Source: Talinum fruticosum (taxonomy: Eukaryota; Streptophyta; Magnoliopsida; Caryophyllales; Talinaceae). Taken from it: a stretch of DNA of 64,000 bases. The notes under the pieces are model-generated. The model was not told the origin of the DNA and ran no database searches. It saw only the letters and a list, made by a program, of their open reading frames with translations. The stretch's first letter is position 1, and the number at the start of each line of letters is the position of its first letter. The stretch is taken from assembly GCA_021018815.1 (NCBI GenBank), contig JAITYX010000042.1, forward strand, positions 4,392,001 to 4,456,000. Direction: 5' to 3'. Below are positions 39,401-52,400 of the stretch, one piece after another. Made by a program: the position numbers and the translations under genes.

Positions 39401-40282
39401 TCGCATAGTCCTCAGTCAAGCCTAGCAAGCTTACTTGTAATTGTTTTCCCTCTAATCCAGATGAATTGCAGACCTTAAGAACCCAAGCCAAGTCAATTAA
39501 CCCGCTATTCTCAATCCAGTGAAATTGTCTCGCCTTCCTTCCTAGTGAGATCGTCACTGCAATTTCTCCACAATTGATCGAGATCTCCGGAGATGATGTT
39601 GAATTGACTGATTAATGCTTATAATGTAGTTGACTCCTCTTCTTTTGGTCTAAAAATAAGGTCATGACCGTAAATGATACTGAATTAATTGATCGAGTAA
39701 TACTCCCCTTACTAAGAGTGCAGAATTCTTAAAAAGTACAAGTGATGTAGAATTGACTTAAGAACACTGAATGTTATTGAATGATACTGAAACGTTTCAT
39801 TGTTCGCTTAGAGTTGAGTTCTTGTACAACAGACTGTCAACATTAAGCAAGTTATATAACTCTCAATAGTTTATTAGTCTCCTTTTTTCCCAACAAAAAC
39901 ATGGCTCAGCTGCTCGCAAACGAAATGCCATTGCAGAAGATTCTTTCTTACTAATATTATGCTCTTTTGGAGCTAAGAGCACATAAGTTTTCTACGTATA
40001 AAATCACTTCAAAACAGAAATACAATCTTTATCTTAGCACCATAACTACATCAAAACACAGAACACACTTCCGTACAAGAGCATAAGCATAAACATAAAC
40101 AATACATCATCTGTAAACCCTAACACAGCTCGGAACCAAGTCCACAGTTAAATACCGACATTCTAGCCTCATCTGAGAGCTGCATTTCAATTTTTTGTCA
40201 AGAAACTAATCTACTGGGCGAGCACAGTACGGCTTCATATGAACAAATTGGAAAACCCAACACTAAAGACAGGAGCTGCATT
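39401..40282. other. Intergenic and probable 3' UTR of the hnRNP-Q-like gene
   Basis: RPN2 and the hnRNP-Q-like gene converge on this interval. From about 39900 on, the composition is more mixed and probably belongs to the 3' UTR of the minus-strand gene. No other feature is seen. Confidence 0.4.
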
Positions 40283-40350
40283 CATGGTGCCCTTCCAATG
40301 ACTGCATCTTTCATGGTGCTCTTCCAATGACTGCATCTTTCATGGTGCCT
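40283..40350 (-). repeat. 29-bp tandem repeat, about 2.3 copies, in 3' UTR
   Basis: Copies of CATGGTGCYCTTCCAATGAC and nine further bases start at 40283, 40312 and 40341 (last partial). The array lies just downstream of the stop codon of the minus-strand hnRNP-Q-like gene. Confidence 0.85.
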
Positions 40351-40383
40351 TTTGTTGCTCCACACTACCTTTGACTGAGCACT

Positions 40384-43300
40384 TCAGTAATAAGATCCTG
40401 AACTACTGCCTCCCATGTAACTGCTACTACCCATGCCGCGGCTAGAATAAAGCGATGAGTAAGAGCTGCCACCACCCTGCAATATCAGCCACTGAATTAA
40501 GTACTCTTCGTATTTTTTGTTTAAAATTTTTAGCAGTTTAAGATGACTCGCTGGACTTAGGAAGGAGCCATCACCACACTAATCCCCACCCCTTCACATG
40601 GTGGGGGCCCAGGTCTCGGAAGGGAATAGTGAAGACAAGGAGAAAGAACCCCCCCACACGAGGGAAGGTTGGTTAGATGTCAGTAGACCACCTCTCCAGT
40701 GATCAAGTGCTCTAGGGCTAACTTACATCAGAATTGAAACCCAAACATGGGAAGTTGGATAAACTCAACCAGGTTTGGGTTGTGCTACATCAGAGTTTGA
40801 CCCCCAATCACAATGCTAAAGGGGTGCTTCAACCATCAACCACAACACTACATCAGAATTGAAACCCAAACCGGCAACCCTAGATTCATGGTCCATACCA
40901 GTGATTAATATAAAAACATAAGATATAGGAGCTTAGAAATATACATCAGATCCACGTGATGCATATTCGCCACCAAAGCTTGAAGAGTACACACCACCAA
41001 CGTCACTACTACCATATGAACCTGAAATGGGGGCAATGTGTTAACAATCTCTCCACATTGGCTTCGCAATGCTGAACAAATATAATATAACTGTCAGACT
41101 TGTTAAGCAATGAAGACGCACCACTATAGCTCATTCCTTGGCGACTACTGTAAAGCCCATGTGAATCCTGAGCGGACATAGAACTTCTACTGCTGCTGCC
41201 ATAACCAACAGTTGATCTCCCCAGCCTGGAATCAGAGCATCGTATTGACACTTCGTCAGGGGAACAGATGGCTAGTTATATGCTCCCAAAAATTCTGATG
41301 ATACTCACCTATCACTATATGCATCTCCATAAGACGAGGCTCCTCCAGGCATATCATAGTCCAAGCGGGCCCTTGAATGGCGCACCCCATGCCCAGGATC
41401 CGCATAACGTGAAGGAACATCATCCTTCAATGTGAAGATTGTATAGAATCAATAATCAATGTCCAACCAAAAATAAAAAGGGAGGCATAGTCAATGATGG
41501 AGACCATTATAACTAACCATAGCACTATATGGACGTTTAGAACCAGAAATGGAATCATAGTCACGAGCTCGTCCTTCACGGTAACTAGGAGGCGGCCTTT
41601 CATATCTTGGCCCATAGCTATCATCAGCATAAGATCTCCGAGCTCCAGAACGAGATGCACTGCTCCTATGCACATCAGAGTAGACAGGTGCACGTCCCGC
41701 ATACTCATCCCTGTAGGATGGACGCCTTTCAGGTGGCAACCTTGAGCCATAATCTGAAACAGCCCTGCTTCTTGGTGGTGGAAGCTCTTCCCTCCTGGGA
41801 TAATCTCTCTTTAAGCTACTTTTAGGTGGAGGTGCTGTATAGAAACACAAGATTAGTGATAAATCACACTTCAAAACATACCAGCAGAAGGAAACAAATA
41901 CTAGAATGCATACCAGGAGCTCTTCTCTCATAAGATCTTGGTGGAGGTGGAAATGGTCGAGGTCTAGCAGGGATAGGTGGTGGGGGCGTCTATCCCTTAG
42001 ACCAACAGGCCTCTTCAAACCACGATGATCAGGAACTGCAGCTAACCGACTTCCAATTCCCCTCCCACGAGCAGGACGTGGGCGAGGTAATGGACGGTTC
42101 CAAGGAGCTCTTAAGCGCCGCCTAGGAACACGAGCTCCTCTATGGTCTCCACGAGAATGGCTTTTACCTTTACCTCGTTGTGAGGGCCTGGACAATCTGG
42201 CTCTAACTTTTGCCTGCACGAAAAATAATGTTAATAGCAAACCCAAATGTTTTAGATATATCGTTACTAGCTCATAGTGCGCGAGAGCCAACTAAACCAA
42301 TAACAACCTTGTGATCTCCGTCACCCAACTCTGCATTATTGATGCTTTTAGCACACGTCACTGCTGCATCATGAGAGTCAAATGAAACAAAACCAAAATC
42401 CTTTCTTCTCGCAGATGGCATATTGCGAGCAAGTTCAACCTTTTCAATTTTACCAAACTTCTTGAGCAGTTCTCTGACACGCTCCTCATCCCATGAGGCA
42501 GGAAGACCATCAATAAACACAGTTTTGACCTAAAACAATTACAATAAAATGTTCCCCACAGTTAAAGGCTCGCTCTACCATCCAAGAAATTGAGAGGGAA
42601 ATATTACATCAGCCACACAGAAGGGAATGCCTGACAACTTCAAAATTGGCACATTAAACACCCCCTAAATTTCCCCGGCCATCTCAGCAGAGAGATATGG
42701 GGCACTGAAAGAAATAATTCAGATAAATTCAGCAAGAAACTGTTCGAACATATATCATGCCTGCAGAGATACATCAGGAAGAAACCATCATCCAATAGCA
42801 ACCTGAATACCATGTAATATTTGAATAGGACCTGTTTCATCTATATAGTCGAAGCTTCAAAATTTAATATTTTGGCATAAGCAAAACAGCCAGTCAGTCA
42901 ACAGAAAACAGAAACAAAAAAATCCTTCCAATTTAGTTAGCTATTTTTAGCTACTATAAAATACTAGTTATAGTACACACTGCATGTACATGTAGAGATA
43001 TGTGGATGAAGGACAACTTGCAAGATCGATATCAGACCATAATCATCTGAAAACCAAGAAGGGATGCTTGATCTAGTTACCTGTGCCATAATTTCATCTC
43101 CAGGATCGACAAAAGAGTCAGCAAATGAAACCTTTGCAGGCCTATCAACTCCCAATAAAACATCCCTCTTTTGAAGACGTTTAAAAGCATCCATGGCATC
43201 TGAGCGGGAGGAAAACTCCAAAAAGGCAAAACCTCTATTCTTTCCTTCGTTGTTACTATCTTCTACTAACGTCAAGTCCTCAATGTTTTCTATTCCGTAG

Positions 43301-46141
43301 ATTTTCAGTTTCTCTTTTAACTGGAATAGCAGATTAATGTAGACTAATCAGAACAGAAAATTTTAACTCCACACAACCAATAACAAAGTAAACTCGGGGC
43401 CTGGTTGAGACATCGGTACTGCAGTCTACTTACTTTTTCCTTAGTCCATGTCTTGCATATGTTACCCAGAAACAGGGTATCATTGTCTTGACTGGGAGTA
43501 ACACCACATTGTTTCCCCTTCACCTGGAATGTCCGGTGTTAGAATCAATACAACATAGTCTTTGGTTTGTAGTCACTCAATCTATGACAAGGTCAAACAA
43601 GTACCACTGGATTTTTAAGCTCTGTCACAGCACGCTTAGCTTGTTCAACAGTAGCAAAACGCAAGAAGGCGAAGCCCTTGTTCTTTTTGGTCTGAGGGTT
43701 CATCATCAGTCTGACTTCAGTAACCTCACCAACAGCACCGAAAACCTCTTTCAGATCCTCTTCGGTGGCATCCTTGTCCAATCCACCAACAAACACTTCG
43801 AATTCCTTCCGCTTGCGCCTTTCTTTGACCACATCATGGTGTTCTTGTTCTTCTGCTGCCTCAATCAATTCAGCATGATCATGGTCATGCTCATCTTCAT
43901 GCTCATGCCCCTCACCAGCATCAGCATGTTCATCATCTTCTTCACCCTCAAGTTCATCTGGATCCTCCTCCTCCTCCTCCTCCTCACCCATATCTCCCTC
44001 CTCTTCAGCTAAATCACCTTCCTCACCTTCCTCCACTCCCTCATCGCCATCTTCCTCCATATCTTCCTGGTCAACTTCCTTCTCATCATAATCACCACCA
44101 TATTCTTCAGGCTCATACTCTGGTTCATGATCCTCAAGGTCTAACCTGTCATCTTTATCATATTCATCCTCTTTAACCTCATCTTCTTCTGCCAGACAAG
44201 AGAGGTTGAGACAAATCCAGCGCAGTCAACATGCTGAATCTCCATTGTGAACAACAAAGTTCTAAAGAGTTGAATAAGCACAGAAAGCATGCCCACTAGA
44301 CTTCATGATTCCAATACCACAAACAAGAGTAATATAGTTTAGTCTAAGAAGAATAATTTTTTGGCTAGAGGTTAGCATGTGCATGTCTATTAATAAGGTT
44401 AAATATTTTCCCCATCAAATCCATAAGACTTCCACTTGCAATACTTTGCAATCAGCCTTCATAATATGAATATAGATATGCTGTAAGCAATGAGCATCTT
44501 GTATCCAATGCATTAATCCTTATAAGTCAGAAGGAGATTCTTGGTGCATTTCTGAAGAAAATCTAGTCTAGGAAGACCACTGATGCTTTAAATCAAACCA
44601 CAACATATGCAAACCTTTAATCTAGGAATTGTTGGATGGGGAAACTTGTTCAGAACTTTTACGCGAAAGAAATATAGCAAGACATGATGACAATCAATTG
44701 ATGGGAACCTGTATCCCTTGACGGCATCCGTAAGTGAGGCAGCTACTGTTCCCATAATACAGTATATGGAGTTTTTTCAATGGGTACTCCACATAAACGA
44801 TTGTGTCCAAAATAAATATATAAAAACTTGAACCAATACTTAGCATTTGAAAGACCTTCTCTTTTTCTGCACTCCAACCAAGATAGTACATGCCATGCTA
44901 TTGAATGCATACGTGGAAAAGTAAAACATGCATTCTTCGTGAACAGGTTTTTCTCACTTCATTCACAAACTTGTGAATCATTATCCGAGTTCCAACAATA
45001 ACACTTGTCCAGCTTAAGTTGAGCACAGAAGGAGGTAGAATAGCATGGATAGCATGTAATCACTTGCTCAGTATTATGCAGGAATTTCCACAGGGGCATG
45101 CATCCCTAATCTTTCACTAGCCCCTTCCTGCAACTGAGTTGCACCACTTGGTGACTAAAGGCAATCGGAGAGTGTTTTATCGTCTACTACGAATGAGAGA
45201 CTACTTAGACATCATTTGTTATGAATAGAATTACAAGAGCAAATCCACACTTTTGATAAGCACAACTTCAAAACCTTGTAAATAAATGATCAACCATCAT
45301 CTGCTACATCAGACAAATCCGGATAGTAGGGGAGAAATTATCCCAAACGCTATCCTCCCAAAGAGGTTGTAGGGATTAAATCCCTGATCTTTAGAACTTC
45401 GGATTAATTACCCATGGTTTAGATCACCTCGCAGAAATTATTTTAATAAACGAAAATGATTTCCCAACTAAAAAAACAAACACCCACGATTTTATTTTTT
45501 CTCACCTGACGCAAATTCAACCCTAAACACTAAAGCCACCAGGCCCTTATTCATCCAATTGCCTCAAAATTAAAAGCTTCAATACCCACCGCCATTAAAA
45601 AACGAAAAGGGCCTACATACTCAACACCGCAATCAAGTAAAAGAAAGATGCTTTCCAGCCAAACAAACCAAACATTCAAGCAATTACAAAATCCCTTCCC
45701 CATCACAAAATTCAACACTAAAGACCGAAACCAACACAACCCCATTCCTCAAATAGTAACATTTTAACCAAATAAAACAAAATTTTTGATACCCACAAAA
45801 GAAAAGCCAATTAATCCAACACCACCGATCCATGAATCAAGAAACAAACCCATAATCAACCAATTAGAGAGGAGAAAAGGTAAATTAAACTTACTTTTCA
45901 AAGGAATAGACCCATTGGCCTCAGATTTCAGCTCAATATTCAGATCCGTGGAACCCTTATCATCGTTGTTGCTTTCTTCCATAACATTAACATCATCTTT
46001 AACCTCCTCAACCTTGACTTCTTCTTTCACCTCCTCAGCCTTGACCTCGCCGCCGGTGGCCGGCTTCACCGATGCCCTGGCGGCTCTGCCAGTCCTCTTC
46101 GGCCCCTTGGCAGCTGCCGGCTTCTTCGCCCTAGGAGGCAT
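40384..46141 (-). CDS. hnRNP-Q/LIF2-like protein with three RRMs
   Basis: The gene encodes a nuclear RNA-binding protein of about 796 residues. Exons in transcript order are 46141-45895, 44188-43605, 43523-43434, 43320-43081, 42529-42308, 42213-41914, 41834-41518, 41424-41309, 41225-41122, 41021-40945 and 40476-40384. The basic Ala/Lys start MPPRAKKPAAAKGPKRTGR leads into a strongly acidic Glu/Asp stretch (about residues 84-200). Three RRMs follow: about 213-286 (VFVGGL, KGFAFLRF), 293-371 (LFLGNI, RGFAFLEF) and 390-460 (VFIDGL, KDFGFVSF). The rest is Arg/Pro- and then Ser/Tyr/Gly-rich, ending GSYY. One base is missing from the G run 41992-41996, inside a Pro tract; the next exon confirms the frame. 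Relatives are animal SYNCRIP/hnRNP-Q and plant LIF2; from memory the closest Arabidopsis gene is At2g44710. The ATG at 46141 is the first of the frame. Confidence 0.92.
40727..40885. repeat. Three-fold short repeat in hnRNP-Q intron 10
   Basis: The word ACATCAGAATTGAAACCCAA appears near 40727 and again near 40851, with a variant ACATCAGAGTTTGACCCCCA near 40789. Reverse-complemented, they look like B-box-containing SINE pieces, but the assignment is tentative. Confidence 0.4.
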
Positions 46142-46304
46142 CTCTCTTGGTTTCTTCAAACTCGTACAAAAATCGAGTGATTGAATCAAAGAAAGGGAGA
46201 GAAACCAGAAGTAATCGAATTAACTTTTGAGAAACCAGAGGAGATGAGAGCAGAGAAAATTTTGGGGGAGGTTTAAAATTAGGAACCCTAGAGAGAGTGT
46301 GTAG

Positions 46305-46312
46305 TTTTTATA
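46305..46312 (-). promoter_or_regulatory. TATA box of the hnRNP-Q-like gene
   Basis: TATAAAAA on the minus strand lies about 165 bases upstream of the ATG at 46141. A CT-rich leader containing a CCCTAG-type element follows. Transcription should start near 46275. Confidence 0.6.
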
Positions 46313-46319
46313 GGAGTTA

Positions 46320-47573
46320 TCAACCGCTTGACGTGGACATAAGAATACTTTACCAAGTCTTCCGGGTTTTTTTAATGTCGAGGCAACAACAAGGTTTATG
46401 CCACATTTTTTTTATTTTTTTTCTTTTGTTTATAGATCATTAATATTATTATCAGTCACTTTAACTATTTTTTTCATTTCATAATATTTCTTACTTTAAA
46501 TTTTATAATTCTAATAAAATATTAATAATTTTTTAATTATTATTATCTTCTCTTTTTGCGACTGATTTTTCTCATTTATAGTGAAACATCATGATAACTT
46601 AGTCTTTTAATACAAATATTGTTATAAATTTTGTATTTTGTTGATGTTCCCTCCCCAAAAACGACAAATATGATGAAGGCCGTGTCCAGCAACGAGCGTT
46701 TGGAGTAACTTTTAACGTTTTGACCAAATCAAAACACTAATCAACCAAATATTAGCGTTCGATGAAGGTAGTGTTTTAACTAACGTTTACAATAACTTTT
46801 AGCATTTTAAGTAGTGTTTCTAAAAAGTTAAGAATATTAGCTTTTCATATTTGAAAGTAGCGTTTCATAATTTTTTTGACAAAAAAATCCCTTCATTAAT
46901 ATATACTTGACAAATTATTTATATCCTTTTATATCAATTTACAATAATCGGTTAACTCAACCGTTAAATTTACCGAACACATTTATTTAATCGCTCAATT
47001 GAACAGTTATCCGTTAACAGACTAAAATCTAATAGCTAACAGACTACCTAAACGACTCTCAGCTACACAAACAGACTATCCACTCGAAGCTTAAGTGCAT
47101 ATATTACACTTTAAATTATATTTTGTTATTTTAATTATATTACGTGTTATATAAACTTCTACGGCTTCCGTAATTAAAAAATATATTCGCATAATTATAT
47201 TAAATGAATTGTTATGAATAGTATTTGTGCAATTAGATTTTTTTAAAAAATTTGCTAGTGCATATGGAAATTCAAATTGTTAGATGTTATCTACTATGTG
47301 TTTTGGTTAATCCTATGTACTTCAATGAAGAGGTATGTGATTTGATAACCCCGTCTAAGGGTCACTTGCAAGATGATCTTTTGTCCTTTATAAGTTTCTT
47401 TTTATGACTACAATGCTATTATGTTTATTGAGAAAATCAACATAAGTAGTGAAGGTCAAGTCCAAGGTGGAAAGACTAGCAAAAATATGCCTAAAAGTTA
47501 TGCATATAATGTTTTTTAATCCACGGTATATATCATGCTATCTGAGTTAAATATTTCAAAAAAGTTGCAATTA
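46320..47573. other. Gene-free interval, possibly an old repeat
   Basis: No exon is seen. From 46675 to about 46870 the words AGCGTTTGGAGTAACTTTTA, TTTGACCAAATCAAAACACT and TAGCGTTTCA recur in variants, which suggests a decayed MITE-like repeat. The ends could not be located. Confidence 0.35.
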
Positions 47574-47578
47574 TTCTC

Positions 47579-49407
47579 TGTAACGCCCCAACCTCCAATT
47601 CACAATTAACTCGACCAACATTTGCTTAATAACCATGACTTGAGGTGATGAAAATTAAGATCAAGGTGGAGGCATTACTCGCAGTCTTTAGATAATAGAG
47701 ACAAGGCTAAGACACTTAATTAACTAATAATTTTTTTTTTGTACGACATAAACGATAATATGAAAATTATGTTTATACAAACAGATAGGTAGGATGACTC
47801 TATTACCATATCCAAAGTCCATACATGACCCAAAAACTTAAATTTATTATAGCATAACCCATAATGACAAAGAAATTCAAGAGGGGTGGTCAATAGATCA
47901 TTGCCCGACCTTGTCGGAACCATTCTCGTCGGACTCCTCTATCTCCCGAATCTCCTGTTTAACCCTTGTCTATTTCTCTTTCCCTAAAACAAAATTAAAA
48001 AGAATAGGAAAACTAAAAGTGAGCGATTGACTCAATACGTTACCCTTATATTGTAAAGGCATTTTCGGTGAACCAGTGAGCGCGCGCGATTTCGAAATTC
48101 ATTTAAAATATATCATTTGAGCAAAAGTTCGATTTTCCGTTTCTTGTAGACTTTTCGGTTAAAACTTTCTATTTCGTAAATAGTTTAGCTTATGGCTAAC
48201 ACTAGGACCCCAATTCATATGCAATTGCAGCCATGGCCTTGGCTAAACGATTCGATTAATATTCCCGTTACCGGTCAGGGCATGATACGATTAATTACGC
48301 TAGCAGACGATTAAGAACGGTTAACGATGAACCGATCAACGATTAACAATTAACGATTAATTGGGTCCTAAAATGTTAGGCCGTATCAAAACAAATATGG
48401 TAAAGCTTTTCATAACAATTAAAATTTAACTATTTTGGAAGGGTACAATCAATAACGTACCTCGGTTGGGAAGTTGTTTCGAACTAATTTTTGATTTGTT
48501 TTACTTTCGACGTTTCCGATAACCTTCGTTTGCAAAGAAATTTACCCCTTTACTTTAATATAATTATTATTTGTATATATTTCCTCATACCCCTTTTTAT
48601 CAAAATTATTATCTAATTCTTGAATTTGTTTTCGGAAAATAAGCACGCATGTATATGCATGTATATACATAAAAATTCTTTAACTTTATTTCTCCAAATA
48701 AATTTCCTCAATTTCTCAACACGTATAAATATATTAATTCTTTCCTTCTTTATATCTATTTATTTCCATTAGGAATAATTAAATTTAGTCTCTTTTTTTT
48801 TCTTATTTTTTTAAGGAATTATTACCTTAGTGGTGAGGGAGGGCACTTGGTGGCTGGCCGGAGGCAGGTGGCCGGATTCCGGTGGTCGGCGGCGGCCATC
48901 GGGCCGCGGCAGGCGGCAGCCGGGCAGAAGTCGGGCAAGTGCGGAAAACAAAATATTTTGGGCTTGTGGCTTTTCTTTTAGCTTTCCCCTTGCTTTTGTG
49001 TTTGCTGCCTTGACCCAACCAACCCCCTTCCTATTTATAATGGGTTTCTGCAGCCCAAATTTTATCTTCTTCCACCCCCATCATTTTCATGAGATTTGGG
49101 CTTATCCAAATCATTAAATTCTTTCACACATGGTTAATCTTTCCACCATACACTTGTTACCTAATTTATTTGCTATAAAATTTTTACTGTTTTGTTTTTT
49201 TTATTTTATTTTTATTTATCATTATTATTATTTTTTTATTTATCTATTTTATTGTTTGCACATTTTATAAATATTTAAGCATGAATCAATATTCCAAAGT
49301 CAATTATTTCTCATTTCCATTTTGATATTTATGTACGGCTCACTACTCTTAAATATTGAAACAATGAAATGCAATAATTAAATACAATTGAATTTTGGGG
49401 CCTTATA
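47579..49407 (+). mobile_element. Solo LTR (Ty3/gypsy-type termini)
   Basis: The element begins TGTAACGCCCCAAC and ends GGGGCCTTATA, imperfect inverted ends of the TGTAACRCCCC kind. TTCTC lies directly before it (47574-47578) and directly after it (49408-49412), a perfect 5-bp target duplication. No internal retroviral-type region or second LTR is present, so this is a solo LTR of about 1.83 kb left by LTR-LTR recombination. A GC-rich patch at 48830-48950 and a TATA-like TATTTATAATGGG near 49032 fit an LTR with U3 promoter on the + strand. From memory such termini occur in the Tekay/Del lineage; that lineage call is inference. Open frames across the GC-rich patch are not genes. Confidence 0.8.
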
Positions 49408-49435
49408 TTCTCAACCAAGAAAAAATCGATGACGT

Positions 49436-52400
49436 ATTGTGTAATTTAAAGTTCTAAGAAAAACTTTAGAGAGAGATTGACCCTCTAGGGAGAAAAAGAC
49501 CCCCGAGGTGAAACCCTAACCCCGCCACCAGCCTCAACCATGTGCCTTCTCGAGCCTTAACAGTACGAAGCCTCGGTGTGTTGTGCCGTTCGTGGATTCT
49601 TGGTGACAATCCGGTGGTTTATTAGAGAAACACCCTCTCTGTTTTATTTGGTCTTTACAGTTCGAACCATTTTTATGCTTCACGGGGATTCGCTCGTCTT
49701 GTCTTTATCCGATTATGCTCCAATTTGCTTTAGGTTTTTCATCTTGCTCAATCACCTAGCATCTCCCTGTCTTCTTTCTCTAAGATCTTTGGTTTGTTTT
49801 ACGTTAGCCCACCCCCATTGCAACTACTTTGCCCATCCATGGAGTTACTTTGCCTTTATCCCGGTTGTCGAGTTGACCTTCTTGATGGATTATGATTCTA
49901 GATCGAATTTATGTTAGAATCTCTTTGGTTTGCTCTATGTTTGTGCTCGATGCCTCATATCTCTTCTATAAGATCCCTAATGTCCGCTTGATTGGACTCA
50001 GCCCACGAATGTTTTATTCTACGCTATTACTACTTTCGGTGATTTCGGATCCGCTTCTACTCTTCCTATAAAGGATTTGGTGAACCAAATCCATGCCTAG
50101 CCAAAGAAACTCTTCGCCGACTTCGTTGTTGGTAGTTTTCGTAGTTTTAGATATAGGGTCTCTTTGCTTTCTTTTTTCGAGTATGTGTTTCGTGCAAAGG
50201 TTAGACGTGTTTCTATCCTGTGTGTTTGGCTTCTATCCAAGCCGGCTATGTTTAGTGCTTTGGTGGTTTTATGCGATTTTAGATCGGTTCACAACCGAGT
50301 TTTTTCCTCTTTGATTTTGATCAATTAGCGTCACACCAGGTATGTTGCTTGGCTCTGTCTCTTTCCTTTATTTTCATATTTTCTTTCCTGTTTATTGCTC
50401 CGGGAGATTGTTTTGGTCATGCTTCCTTGTTATGATATTACTTCACCAATGATTTTCAGCACTTTCGGTTCTATTATGTTTCGGCTTCGGCTTTGCTATT
50501 TTAGTTTGTCCGGGTTTGATTATGTGGTTTGGTTGTTTTAGGTTATCAATGTTTTTACTTCGAGCATTTCCCAGCTTGAATTCATGTATGGAGTCATTGA
50601 TAATCATATTAAAGTTATTTCCTCATATAGTTGTTTTGTTGGATTTATTATGTGATGGTTTTGATGGATCTTTTTGCTCTCCTTTATTTATTGGATATTA
50701 TTGCTTGTTTATTATGGGAAAGAATAATATTAGGTTCACCTGATAGTCCCAAGGCTATATGTCCGATCGCCCTTACAAGTGCATGTATCTTGCTCTGCAA
50801 GTGGAATGTCTTCTATTGTTTTGATTATCTTTGGATATGGCTAGTGTCTCGTTGGTTTTTTTTACGACATGGTTGTCGAGATTAGTGTTCTTATCCAGCT
50901 CGTTTGGTTACCAAGAAGTTGTGATAGAGTTTTGGCTTTGTCTTTTTTTGCTATGATCGAAGTTTTGGTTTGGTCGGTCGGTTATTGAGGAATAAGCCGG
51001 CTTCGGTTGGTTGTTTTTGGGCTGAGTTTTGTTGTCTTCTTAGTTGGAATACAATTGGTTTGTTTGGTTTTGGTATCGTCCATTTTGATATATTTGGCAT
51101 GCATGTTTGTGATTGGGTCTTCCGGGTTTACCTGTTTTCTCAGCTCACCTTGTTTTTTATGGTGATGTGTGACTTTCATGTGGTTTGTGTGCTATGGCTT
51201 GCTCTTCTTCTCTTGGTCCGGTGGGTTCTCTTGATGAGCAGAGTGAATTTATTGCTCGTGTGGCTTGTTTCTAGGTACTAGAATGGTTCCTTTGTGTATT
51301 GCTTTTCCGATAAGATCTTTATTTTGTGTCATTTCTCCGCATTTTACAGCTCTTATGATGAATCTCTCCTTTCCCTTCGATTGGGTTTAGACATCATATT
51401 CTTTGGTAGATTTTGTTTGATGTTCCCTTTTATACTATGGTGGCTTCGCGGGTTCTTTGTGTTGCCCCCTTTTGGGTTGGAAGCCGATCATCGCTTTGTC
51501 GCCTAGTATTTTGAATGTCTATGATGAGATAATCTATTTATCCGAGACTATTCTTCTCGTGACTTTTCTTTTTGACTTGTTTGAGGATTTTTGTTGCCTT
51601 TGCAAGTTCTTTTCTTTTTGTTCTTGTGGTGTTCTTCGGCTTTGAGCTGGTTTTTTTGTTCTCACCATTTGTTTCTATTTGCTTTGCTGGCTTTGGGGTT
51701 CTTGGCGACATGTGAGAGGATGAGGCCATATCATTCGAGTGTGCAATGACTCTTCCCGGGCTTGGAGTCGTTTGTTTTGTATTCTTTTGTTTATTCTTGT
51801 TTTCTTTTTCTCAATGAGCTTTACATATTGTTCTTTTTTTTTTTTTGTTTACTTTGCTTGTATATTTTGGGCAAGAGGATTCTTAGTTTTTATTGGGATT
51901 TCCAAGGCTCTCTGCTGTGACCAACCCTTTTAGGGTTCGAATCTTACTCGCAAGCTGAAAACTTTTACTTTCTGCATGGTTTTTTATGATTGGATTTTTG
52001 CCTGTCACTCTATCCACAGCTTGGAACTGTAGAATGCCAATGAATTATTTATGAAAATTGTTGCGTGGAATGTACAGGGTGCTAAAAAGCGCCAAGTTAA
52101 GCAAGAAGTGTTGATTCTTAACCGTAAAGTTGGACTCGATATTTTATTTTCGATCGAAACTTTGATCAATGAAGAAAGCACCAAGAAAATCATATCCTCT
52201 TTGGGTTTCGATCATTTTGACTATGTTTTACCTCACAATCATTGTGGGGGTATGTGGGTTCTCTCGAAATAATTGTAACATTTCAGCCAATGTGATTATT
52301 AAGGACAAAAAGTCTATCCACCTCTATGTACTTGATAAGAGCATACACAAATAATGTATTATTAGGGGATTTATTGTCCAGCTCAAGTTATTGATAAGTC

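Noticed and set aside
43488..44012. 174-codon + strand frame opposite the hnRNP-Q exon 2
   Set aside because: It is the antisense shadow of the acidic GAA/GAG-rich exon, which reads as Leu/Phe-rich in reverse.
46142..46189. N-terminal extension of the hnRNP-Q-like protein by 16 codons
   Set aside because: The extension would begin with TTG, not ATG; the first true ATG is at 46141 and matches the family start.
48827..49117. GC-rich coding-like frames on both strands near 48.9 kb
   Set aside because: They lie within the solo LTR bounded by TTCTC duplications; Pro/Gly/Arg-rich translation reflects base composition.
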